A stretch of 5,530 bases of DNA from Acidobacteriota bacterium. GTDB lineage: Bacteria; Acidobacteriota; Terriglobia; Acidiferrales; UBA7541. A model generated the notes under the pieces. The model saw nothing but the letters and a program-made list of their open reading frames with translations. It was not told where the DNA came from and ran no database searches. A program made the position numbers and the translations under genes. The DNA lies in contig PKXT01000059.1 of NCBI GenBank assembly GCA_003133505.1, forward strand, positions 1 through 5,530, read 5' to 3'. Shown one piece after another: positions 1 through 5,530 of this stretch. Position 1 is the stretch's first letter, and each line of letters opens with the position of its first letter.

Positions 1-1
1 C

Positions 2-562
2 CTCTGGGATGATGCCGCGGTGAATTGGACAATCCCCACAGGAGAGAACCCGCCCGCGCAATTGACTCTTGATTATGGCTCAGCCATCGCCGCTCTCGAA
101 CGTCATGATTCCGCTGCCCACGCCGCCGCCCGGGTGGAAACGGATCGGAAAGGCCTCGACGCGTGGCTAGATGGGCGGAAAATGGACGCGACGGAGGAGA
201 GAGAGCGCGCCCTAATTATTGCCCAACAGGTGGACGCGTTAGTTCTCTCAGCAGAGGGCAAGACTTCAGCCGCCTTGGCGGAACTTCAGCGCACTGCCGT
301 GGCTGAACATGATTTGCCCATGGATTTTGGGCCGCCGATTGTGGAGAAACCCACCGACGAGCTTCTAGGAGAAATGTTCTTGCAACTCGGCCGCCGGGAG
401 GATGCACGCAGCGCCTTCCAGCTTTGCCTGGCTCGTGCTCCCGGACGCCAGTTGTCGGAAGCCGGCCTGGCTCAGACGGATTCCATGGCAGCCGTTGCGA
501 AAAAAACGTCTGCGCCGCAAACCCCGTCCTTCTCGGCGGTCACCCCTTCCTACAATCATTAG
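2..562 (+). CDS. TPR-repeat protein, C-terminal part (5' end outside window)
   Basis: The reading frame is open from the left edge to a TAG at 560-562, giving 186 visible residues. A GTG at 20-22 could be read as a start, but the frame stays open upstream and no Shine-Dalgarno sequence precedes it, so I treat this as the tail of a longer protein. Counting from the GTG, residues about 63-96 and 111-143 form alpha-helical hairpins. The second fits a tetratricopeptide repeat well: ELLGEMFLQLGRREDARSAF, then LARAPGR. The last 25 or so residues are rich in Ala, Ser, Thr and Pro and look disordered. TPR proteins usually act as protein-interaction scaffolds. No catalytic motif is visible, so the specific role is unknown. 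The TPR assignment is fairly secure. It converges with the phosphoesterase gene, leaving a 69-base gap. Confidence 0.75.
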   Translation, partial: LWDDAAVNWTIPTGENPPAQLTLDYGSAIAALERHDSAAHAAARVETDRKGLDAWLDGRKMDATEERERALIIAQQVDALVLSAEGKTSAALAELQRTAVAEHDLPMDFGPPIVEKPTDELLGEMFLQLGRREDARSAFQLCLARAPGRQLSEAGLAQTDSMAAVAKKTSAPQTPSFSAVTPSYNH

Positions 563-631
563 CGGACACACAGGGGGGGCTTACCGAAGGCTCATCCGGT
601 GGTGTCGCGCCAATGGTTCCTTTTTGCCAGG

Positions 632-1750
632 CTATTTCGGAAACAATGGCGTGGGAACAGGCGGCGCGGCACGATTCGCGTCACTATTGGCGGCAAAGCA
701 CCAATCGACGAACGGTTTGGTAAATCGACCGATCACGTCCGCCGCCACGGCTGACTCCTTCACTTCTTCAAATTCAAAACGGATATTCCCATCGGATCGA
801 ACTCGTGCCAGGAGGTAGCCATACACATTCGTTCTCGCGTGATGTCCCGATTCGGCCGCAGCGGGCAGAGCATAGCGTTCCGCGCCTGCCGTGCCCACGA
901 TCCAGCCGGGCAGAACACCCCCGTGAGAACGCCAGTAATCCGTGTCGAAAATATTTTCGGCGTAGTAATGCGAATGGCTTGACAGGAGATAAATATGCTT
1001 ATGATACGTATCGCGGGCGCCCAGCATTTCCGCGTAAACCTGGCGGCCGCTCTCCGTCCCCTGCAGCGATTCGTTCATGCTGTGCCCGGAGGATATACTT
1101 TCAGGCAAGGCTTCGTGCATTCCAAGCACGATAGTCCGCACAGCCGGATCTTTCTCGTCGCTATGCAGCACGCCGCGGAGCCACGCTAGTTGCGCGCCGT
1201 CGAACTGATCGCGTGTGGCGTTATCCAGCGAGATGAAATCCACGCCCCGCATGGTCCAATGATAATAGCTCCGCACAACTTGATTTTCTGCGTTGGCGCG
1301 CAGCGCCGGCTGATCCAGCCAATGGGTGAACTGGAAAATCCAATCGTCACGGGTTTTGGGCGGAATGGTTTCGTGGTTGCCAATGCTCAGAAACACCGGC
1401 GTGGCGCCAAACGGAATCATTTGATTGACGATGAAAACGTCCCACGCCACTTTCAGATATCCAGCCTGATCCAGCGGTTGCGCGCGGTAAATGCCCTCGT
1501 GCTGAATGTCTTCATCAATCAACCGGATAAACCGGAAATCGCCCAGGTGCCAGTAGAAAGCCGCGTCCCGTTGCTGAACCGCGGCGGCAATCTCCGGCAT
1601 AACCACGTCTCCGCAATTGCGCGCATCTCCGGAAACGGCGAATCGCCATTCCTCTGCTGGTTGCCCTGCTGGCCTTGGCGTGGATACCGCCGCCACAAGG
1701 AGGGGAATCGTCAAGGGCATCAGAGCAAACCACTTCCAAATTGCCTTCAT
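632..1750 (-). CDS. Exported calcineurin-like metallophosphoesterase
   Basis: This 372-residue protein belongs to the calcineurin-like metallophosphoesterase superfamily, binuclear-metal enzymes that cut phosphomonoesters or diesters. Motifs in order are GDAR with D42, HLGDF with D71, GNHE with N125 and H126, GMHE with H212, and SHSH with H259 and H261. The order and spacing fit the family. However, the usual first motif D-x-H has Arg at 44, and the usual final GHxH is SHSH. Residues 1-22 or so are a hydrophobic export signal after a Lys-containing start, so it should work in the periplasm or at the cell surface. The ATG at 1750 is preceded by a perfect GAGGAG (1757-1762) at 6-base spacing. 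Its start lies 20 bases after the permease stop, so it is probably the last gene of the exporter operon. The substrate cannot be told from sequence; nucleotide, phospholipid and phosphodiester substrates are all possible. Confidence 0.88.
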   Translation of the reverse strand: MKAIWKWFALMPLTIPLLVAAVSTPRPAGQPAEEWRFAVSGDARNCGDVVMPEIAAAVQQRDAAFYWHLGDFRFIRLIDEDIQHEGIYRAQPLDQAGYLKVAWDVFIVNQMIPFGATPVFLSIGNHETIPPKTRDDWIFQFTHWLDQPALRANAENQVVRSYYHWTMRGVDFISLDNATRDQFDGAQLAWLRGVLHSDEKDPAVRTIVLGMHEALPESISSGHSMNESLQGTESGRQVYAEMLGARDTYHKHIYLLSSHSHYYAENIFDTDYWRSHGGVLPGWIVGTAGAERYALPAAAESGHHARTNVYGYLLARVRSDGNIRFEFEEVKESAVAADVIGRFTKPFVDWCFAANSDANRAAPPVPTPLFPK

Positions 1751-1770
1751 TCAATTCTCCTCGTACGCAA

Positions 1771-2592
1771 TTAATATTCCACCCGGGGATAAAGCCGGGC
1801 GGCCAGCAATACGAGCACGGCCAAACCGCAAACTTGCACCGCGAAATCCACCTTCAAACCGTAAGCGCTGCGCGCCTGCGAAAGCATGGCCGACCGCAAT
1901 CCATCTACGAGGTAACTGAGCGGATTCAGATAGGTGAGGCGCCTGAGCCATGTTGGCATCAGCGCAACCGGATAGAGAGCGCTGCTGGCAAAAAAAAGAG
2001 GAACCGTGAGGGCTTGATTGATTGACATAAAGCGTTCGCGATTTTTCACCAGGCACGCCACCACCAGCGAGAGCGAACAAAATAGCGCCGAGCCCAGAAT
2101 CACCAGCAGAAGCACCGCCAAAATCGCCAACGGGTTCCATCGCACCTTCGCCGATATTATGGCCGCCAGCGCATAAATCACCAGCACCTGCGGTGCGTTT
2201 CGCACGCCTGCGGACAATGCCTTTCCCAGTACGAGCGCCCCCCGCGATGCCGGGCTAGCCAGGTATTTTTGGAGCAAACCCATGTCCCGTTCAAACAATA
2301 CGTTGATGCCGTACACAACGGAAAGCAGGAGCACGCCCTGGGCCAGTATGCCGGGAGCGATAAAATCCTGATAACGAATCCCGCCGGTGGGAATTTGGCG
2401 CAGCGAGGAAAATACCGGGGCAAAAACCAATAGCCATACGGCCGGCTGGACGACGCGGGCAAGCATTTCCAGTGGATCGTGAAGGAGTTTGCGAATCTCT
2501 CCCTCTATAATCGCGAAGACGACGCGAAAAAAATCGGCGAACGAGTCCGTCTTATTCCCGCCGCATGCTGGTACGGCGAGTTCGGGCTGCAT
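1771..2592 (-). CDS. ABC-2 type exporter permease (DrrB/NodJ-like)
   Basis: This is the membrane half of an ABC exporter, 273 residues from the chosen start. After a polar N-terminus comes an amphipathic elbow helix (about 30-48, EGEIRKLLHDPLEMLARV). Six hydrophobic segments follow, at about 49-63, 77-100, 132-147, 154-181, 194-213 and 251-268. The stretch FFASSALYPVALMP followed by WL and NPLSYLVDGLR (about 200-233) is the conserved C-terminal signature of ABC-2 permeases. I chose the ATG at 2592 because a purine-rich AAGGGGGG lies 7 bases upstream. An in-frame ATG at 2643 would add 17 residues but has no ribosome binding site and would overlap the ATPase by 92 bases instead of 41. The overlap implies translational coupling with the ATPase. 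DrrB/NodJ relatives export drugs, lipids or saccharides; the substrate here is unknown. Confidence 0.92.
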   Translation of the reverse strand: MQPELAVPACGGNKTDSFADFFRVVFAIIEGEIRKLLHDPLEMLARVVQPAVWLLVFAPVFSSLRQIPTGGIRYQDFIAPGILAQGVLLLSVVYGINVLFERDMGLLQKYLASPASRGALVLGKALSAGVRNAPQVLVIYALAAIISAKVRWNPLAILAVLLLVILGSALFCSLSLVVACLVKNRERFMSINQALTVPLFFASSALYPVALMPTWLRRLTYLNPLSYLVDGLRSAMLSQARSAYGLKVDFAVQVCGLAVLVLLAARLYPRVEY

Positions 2593-3415
2593 CCGCGAAC
2601 CCCCCTTCTTCAATCGTGCTTCCGGTATGAGCGATGAAGACATCGTCGAGAGTCGCGTCAGGACCCAAAGCCGCCTTTAGCTCGGGAATTGGCCCCAGCG
2701 CGGCGATTTCTCCGCGATTCATAATGGCCACTTGATCGCACAAACCTTCAGCCTCACCCATCTGGTGGGTAGTAATCAGAATGGTCATGTTGTTCTGGTC
2801 GCGGAGAGCATGCAGGCGTTCCCAGATGGCCCTCCGGGCAGTGGGGTCCAGACCCACAGTGGGTTCGTCCAAAACCAGCAATGGAGGCCGGTGAACCAGG
2901 GCAATGGCAATCTCCAGCCGCCGCGTCATTCCTCCGGAATATTTCTTAACCTGGGTCTGCGCAAACTCCGAAAGGGAAAGCAAATTCAAGGCTTCGTCAA
3001 TCCGCTCCTTTCGAACGCTGTGATGCACGCCATAAAGCTTGGCAAAAATTTGCATATTTTCGTAACCGGTCAGCACACCTTCCGCTGAAACCGCCTGCGG
3101 AATGTAACCGAGATGGGAGCGAACTGCGCGGGGCTGCTTAATAATGTCCAATCCCGCCACTCTTGCTGTTCCCGAACTGGGCGGTAGCAGCGTGGTCAGC
3201 ACCTTAATCGTGGTACTTTTCCCAGCGCCGTTAGGGCCCAGCAAGCCAAATATGGAGCCTGTGGGTACGGTCAAATTCATGCTGTTTACGGCGGTCAGGG
3301 AACCAAAACGGCGCGTGAGAGCCATGGTTTCGATCGCCGGAGGCGTTGTTCCTGTAGACTGCAAATCCGTCGCATCCCCTGGCCCAGACAATTCCTGCGC
3401 TGATTGCTGTGACAT
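2552..3415 (-). CDS. ABC exporter ATP-binding subunit (DrrA/CcmA-like)
   Basis: This 287-residue ATPase powers the permease encoded next to it. All nucleotide-binding motifs are present and intact: Walker A GPNGAGKST (60-68), Q-loop Gln107, signature YSGGM (159-163), Walker B LLVLDEP with catalytic Glu184, D-loop GLD (188-190) and switch His217. The C-terminal LDDVFIAHTG (about 256-265) matches the LEDVF-type tail typical of DrrA-like drug or polymer exporters. Before the domain begins (AIETMALTRRFG) there is an extension of about 27 residues rich in Ser, Gln and Thr, probably flexible. I chose the ATG at 3415 because GAGGA (3424-3428) lies 8 bases upstream. An in-frame ATG at 3430 adds five residues and has only a weak GGA. 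It is the first gene of a leftward operon with the permease and, probably, the metallophosphoesterase. Confidence 0.94.
   Translation of the reverse strand: MSQQSAQELSGPGDATDLQSTGTTPPAIETMALTRRFGSLTAVNSMNLTVPTGSIFGLLGPNGAGKSTTIKVLTTLLPPSSGTARVAGLDIIKQPRAVRSHLGYIPQAVSAEGVLTGYENMQIFAKLYGVHHSVRKERIDEALNLLSLSEFAQTQVKKYSGGMTRRLEIAIALVHRPPLLVLDEPTVGLDPTARRAIWERLHALRDQNNMTILITTHQMGEAEGLCDQVAIMNRGEIAALGPIPELKAALGPDATLDDVFIAHTGSTIEEGGFADAARTRRTSMRRE
2600..2607 (-). promoter_or_regulatory. Ribosome binding site deciding the permease start
   Basis: On the minus strand AAGGGGGG ends 7 bases before the ATG at 2592. It lies inside the ATPase coding region. The alternative upstream ATG at 2643 is preceded by a pyrimidine-mixed sequence with no Shine-Dalgarno match. 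The motif is G-rich rather than a canonical GGAGG, so the support is moderate. Confidence 0.4.
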
Positions 3416-3423
3416 TCCTGATT

Positions 3424-3428
3424 TCCTC
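3424..3428 (-). promoter_or_regulatory. Ribosome binding site for ABC ATPase start at 3415
   Basis: GAGGA on the minus strand sits 8 bases before the ATG at 3413-3415. It overlaps the alternative upstream ATG (3428-3430), which makes the downstream start the better supported of the two. Confidence 0.45.
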
Positions 3429-3437
3429 ATTGGTATT

Positions 3438-3476
3438 GGTCCGACGTTATGCCGGCATGTAAATTCCCCGCGGACC
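3438..3476 (-). promoter_or_regulatory. Nested inverted repeat in leader of ABC exporter operon
   Basis: Minus-strand GGTCCG (3471-3476) pairs perfectly with CGGACC (3438-3443). Between them lies a 10-base perfect palindrome, ATGCCGGCAT (3449-3458). In an mRNA starting upstream, the outer arms could form a stem ending just before the ATPase start. That stem would cover the only weak GGA in front of the ATG at 3430. As DNA, the central palindrome could be a repressor operator. Both readings are inference; six-base arms in GC-rich DNA can occur by chance. I found no confident -35/-10 pair in 3477-3585. TATCAT (minus strand, about 3549-3554) resembles a -10 box but lacks a matching -35. Confidence 0.3.
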
Positions 3477-3585
3477 GGCGGCGGCTACATACGGATTCTA
3501 CTGGGACAACTCCGAATGCCAGCATTGATAGCGGAATCGCGATAGTTTATGATACCTCAATCAGGGGGGCGGCGAACACCCGGCA

Positions 3586-3684
3586 TTAGTCCCATGCATA
3601 CTTATGGATATCAGAGACTAGGAACGCCCCCAAGACAGTAAACAAACCGCAGATAAGAGCGGCGATTTCCACCATCCAAGCCAT
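3586..3684 (-). CDS. Possible small one-helix membrane protein (32 aa)
   Basis: A 32-codon ORF runs from ATG at 3684 to TAA at 3586-3588. It begins MAWMVEIAALICGLF, continues through TVLGAFLVSD and ends HKYAWD. Residues about 5-24 form one hydrophobic helix followed by a short charged and aromatic tail, a common layout for small membrane proteins. It starts 24 bases after the stop of the thioredoxin-fusion gene and is in the same frame as that gene. The frame is open for 40 codons from the thioredoxin TAG onward. No Shine-Dalgarno sequence precedes either possible ATG (3684 or 3675), which weakens the case. It could instead be a lost C-terminal membrane anchor of the thioredoxin protein, or chance. 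I do not recognise a family. Confidence 0.3.
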   Translation of the reverse strand: MAWMVEIAALICGLFTVLGAFLVSDIHKYAWD

Positions 3685-3708
3685 GCGAATATTGATGAAT
3701 CGCCAGGC

Positions 3709-4695
3709 CTAAGAACCCGAGGATCGCGATGTATTCGGCTTCCAGCGCTCTAGAAAATCGCGCACGTCCGTAGGGCCGATTTTCCTTGCCGATTCAAACT
3801 CACCATTCCTTTGTGCATATACCACCTTGCCGTCGGGATCGAGCACCGCTAACGAAGGAATGCCGCGCTCCAGTCCCACACCAAGCCGCTTGCCCAAATC
3901 CAAATTATCCTTGCCCTCATCGCCAATATTGACGTGAACCACAACGTAGTTCGCCTTCACCAGGGGCGCAAATTCGAGCGAGGTAAACGTGCTATTCAAT
4001 ACATGGCAGTCGTAGCACCAGTTCGCCCCAAAGACCACAAGCACGCGCTTGTGATGGATCTTGGCGGCCATTAGCGCGGTGTCCAAGTCCTTCTGAGCAT
4101 CCGCAGGCTTGGGGTAAAGCTGCGTATCCGGCTTGGCAGGTTGGGGTAGCCGGAACGGGGCATTCACAACAAAATTACCGCGCTGCGTACTGACAATCCT
4201 CCAGCCATCGGATTCCTGTTTCCACAACTGGCCAACCGACGCGACCATGTCCTGAATTCCGGCAGTGCCGGCATCCTTTGATGCCCCGGCTTGCCTGATC
4301 TTTGCTTCTACACGCAATACTAACTCTGTGGTGTCGGACTGAGGATGCGAAATCGCCAAAATCTTGGGATTAAAATTGATCAAACCGGAGTGGCCGAAAC
4401 CCGACCAGAATTGCGCCTCCTCGGCGGGATCGGTGATTACATCTTTGCCGATAAGCACTTGTACGGGAGGATTGGTACTGTACAACTTCATCAGCGCTCC
4501 CTCGTTACCGGAAAGGACTGCGGCCTTCCATTCATTAAATGGCGGGAACGACATCGCGGTCTTGATGCCCAAAGCGGGCATGGATGAACGATCGGCCGCT
4601 CGGCCTTGCGCGCACGCGGGACTGGCCGAAATAACCGCGCTCATGCTGACCAGCACCGCTGGCGCACTCAACAGCAAACGTCGCAATCTAGTCAT
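3709..4695 (-). CDS. Exported NTF2-like/thioredoxin fusion protein
   Basis: This 328-residue protein has three parts. Residues 1-29 are a signal peptide with basic residues, a hydrophobic core and a likely cleavage site after ACA (27-29). Residues about 48-176 look like an NTF2/SnoaL-type cone fold, with an early FNEWKAAVLSGNEGALMKLY helix and the late strands LVLRVEAKIRQ, LWKQESDGWRIVST and RGNFVV. Residues about 198-319 are a thioredoxin fold with active site WCYDC (Cys227, Cys230) and the cis-proline motif GIPS (Pro280). Thioredoxins of this exported type reduce or isomerise disulfides outside the cytoplasm; the NTF2-like part may bind a ligand or partner, which is inference. The active-site dipeptide YD differs from the common GP. 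The ATG at 4695 has GAGG (4703-4706) 7 bases upstream. It is transcribed divergently from the Asp-box gene. Confidence 0.85.
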   Translation of the reverse strand: MTRLRRLLLSAPAVLVSMSAVISASPACAQGRAADRSSMPALGIKTAMSFPPFNEWKAAVLSGNEGALMKLYSTNPPVQVLIGKDVITDPAEEAQFWSGFGHSGLINFNPKILAISHPQSDTTELVLRVEAKIRQAGASKDAGTAGIQDMVASVGQLWKQESDGWRIVSTQRGNFVVNAPFRLPQPAKPDTQLYPKPADAQKDLDTALMAAKIHHKRVLVVFGANWCYDCHVLNSTFTSLEFAPLVKANYVVVHVNIGDEGKDNLDLGKRLGVGLERGIPSLAVLDPDGKVVYAQRNGEFESARKIGPTDVRDFLERWKPNTSRSSGS

Positions 4696-4810
4696 GAATT
4701 GTCCTCAATGCAATTTTATCATTGGAGCCTGGCGCCACGGGACGCGTGCCGCGTGGCATTGCGCTAATATGTTACGCCGGTGGCAAAACGAGTGGAAATC
4801 TTCCGTGAAT
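4696..4810. promoter_or_regulatory. Divergent promoter region with inverted repeat
   Basis: These 115 bases separate two divergently transcribed genes for exported proteins, so promoters for both must lie here or overlap the genes. An inverted repeat GCCACG (4734-4739) / CGTGGC (4752-4757), with a 12-base spacer containing the palindrome ACGCGT, sits near the middle. The 8-base palindrome TGGCGCCA (4730-4737) overlaps its left arm. These could be operator sites. TAATAT (4765-4770) on the plus strand resembles a -10 box but has no good -35 at the right distance. The location as a promoter region is secure; individual sites are not. Confidence 0.35.
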
Positions 4811-5530
4811 ATGCGCATTAAATCCCATGCAGCGCTGCTTCTCTTTGCCGTCGCGGCTATCGTTAGCGGTGTTTCACGCCCCGCCGTGGCGCAGGAACCG
4901 CCGGCATCGCCACGCAAAGCGATGTCCTCCAAGTCTCGGTCCTCACTAGTGTCCACATCCGCCACGCAGCCGCCGGTGTTACCGGAAATGAAGTGGCGGC
5001 TGATTGGTCCGTTTCGCGGAGGGCGCACGGTTACCGCCGCCGGAGTCCCGGGACGCCCCAATGAGTATTATTTCGGCGCAGTGGCTGGGGGAATCTGGAA
5101 GACCGAAAATGCCGGTCGAACGTGGCAGCCGGTTTTTAATGGCGAGCCAATCGCATCTATCGGCGCGCTGGCGGTTGCTCCTTCCTCTCCGGACACTATT
5201 TACGCGGGTACAGGCGAAGCCGACATGCGCTCCGATATTTCCTACGGCAATGGTGTATACAAATCCGCCGATGGCGGAGCGACGTGGCGCAATATCGGGC
5301 TGCGCGATTCCCGCCAGATAGGCCGTATCCTTGTCGATCCGCGCGATCCAAATATTGTGCTGGTCGCGGCGCTCGGTCACGCCTACGGCCCCAATGCGGA
5401 ACGGGGTGTCTATCGCTCCACCGATGGCGGCAATCGTTGGACCAAAGTTCTCGGCAAAGACGACAATACTGGTGCAATTGAATTGTGCTCTGATCCCCGA
5501 AATCCGCAAATCATTTACGCTTCGCTCTGG
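4811..5530 (+). CDS. Secreted Asp-box (BNR) / sortilin VPS10-like beta-propeller protein, N-terminal part
   Basis: The frame is open from ATG 4811 to the right edge (240 residues), so the 3' end is missing. Residues 1-27 are a signal peptide with likely cleavage after AVA (25-27). A low-complexity Ser/Thr/Pro-rich stretch follows to about 57, then MKWRLIGPFRGGR, a common opening of this family. Three Asp-box motifs are visible: TENAGRTW (98-105, Asn in place of Asp), SADGGATW (152-159) and STDGGNRW (203-210). They are spaced 51-54 residues apart, as in propeller blades, and each of the last two is preceded by a GVY strand. Relatives are often annotated as glycosyl hydrolases or sortilin-like proteins and usually run to several hundred or over a thousand residues; enzymatic activity is rarely shown. 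An in-frame GTG at 4805 has GGA 8 bases upstream and could be the true start, adding two residues. Confidence 0.87.
   Translation, partial: MRIKSHAALLLFAVAAIVSGVSRPAVAQEPPASPRKAMSSKSRSSLVSTSATQPPVLPEMKWRLIGPFRGGRTVTAAGVPGRPNEYYFGAVAGGIWKTENAGRTWQPVFNGEPIASIGALAVAPSSPDTIYAGTGEADMRSDISYGNGVYKSADGGATWRNIGLRDSRQIGRILVDPRDPNIVLVAALGHAYGPNAERGVYRSTDGGNRWTKVLGKDDNTGAIELCSDPRNPQIIYASLW

Noticed and set aside
583..600. ACCG/CGGT inverted repeat in the convergent gap, considered as a terminator
   Set aside because: The stem is only four base pairs and neither strand has a T-tract directly after it. The TTTTT near 620 has no stem in front.
402..818. A 138-codon plus-strand ORF spanning the convergent gap
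   Set aside because: It overlaps the TPR frame and the antisense of the phosphoesterase C-terminus, is rich in Arg and Pro as shadow frames often are, and has no family resemblance.
1190..1774. A 194-codon plus-strand ORF
   Set aside because: It is antisense to the metallophosphoesterase, which has all its family motifs in order. No motif is seen in this frame.
3495..3500. TAGAAT on the minus strand as a -10 box for the ABC operon
   Set aside because: No sequence resembling TTGACA lies 16-18 bases upstream, so it is no better than chance.
2732..3545. Plus-strand ORFs opposite the ABC ATPase (2732-3088 and 3144-3545)
   Set aside because: Both are antisense to the ATPase with its complete Walker A, signature and Walker B motifs.
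4713..4718. TAAAAT on the minus strand as a -10 box for the thioredoxin-fusion gene
   Set aside because: A transcript from it would begin inside the Shine-Dalgarno sequence at 4703-4706, and no -35 match lies at the right distance.
4705..5061. A 118-codon minus-strand ORF upstream of the thioredoxin-fusion gene
   Set aside because: It covers the divergent promoter region and the start of the Asp-box gene in antisense. It has no recognisable motif, and the plus-strand gene explains the region better.
4979..5509. A 176-codon ORF on the minus strand
   Set aside because: It is antisense to the Asp-box gene, whose plus-strand frame has a signal peptide and three repeat motifs. The minus-strand translation shows no domain or composition of a real protein.

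Overview
The window looks like an ordinary chromosomal segment of a moderately GC-rich soil bacterium. Acidobacteriota is the best guess. The reasons are the start of a sortilin/Asp-box (BNR) repeat secreted protein, a TPR protein tail with the ELLGEM-type repeat, and an exported metallophosphoesterase carrying the GDARNC...WHLGDF pattern. This assignment rests on memory of family distribution, not on a search. I see no rRNA, tRNA, CRISPR array, insertion sequence or integrase.

Layout, left to right. (1) 2-562 (+): the C-terminal part of a TPR-repeat protein whose beginning lies outside the window. (2) 563-631: a short convergent gap with no convincing terminator. (3) 632-3415 (-): a leftward operon of three genes. 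The order of transcription is an ABC-2 exporter ATPase (2552-3415), its membrane permease (1771-2592, overlapping the ATPase end by 41 bases) and an exported calcineurin-like metallophosphoesterase (632-1750, starting 20 bases after the permease stop). (4) 3416-3585: the leader and upstream region of that operon, with a nested inverted repeat just before the ATPase start. (5) 3586-3684 (-): a possible 32-residue one-helix membrane protein, in the same frame as and 24 bases beyond the stop of the next gene. (6) 3709-4695 (-): an exported protein that joins an NTF2-like domain to a thioredoxin domain with a WCYDC active site. (7) 4696-4810: a 115-base divergent promoter region. (8) 4811-5530 (+): the first 240 residues of a secreted Asp-box/VPS10-like beta-propeller protein that runs off the right edge.

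The ATPase and permease clearly form a drug/polymer-type exporter of the DrrAB/NodIJ class. The metallophosphoesterase is probably co-transcribed with them and works outside the cytoplasm, but its substrate and its link to the exported compound are unknown. The thioredoxin fusion and the Asp-box protein are both predicted to be exported and share one divergent promoter region, but nothing in the sequence ties them to one pathway. Nothing here amounts to a clear new system. The items most worth a second look are the small membrane ORF, the operon leader structure, the altered metal-binding motif of the phosphoesterase and the NTF2-thioredoxin fusion.
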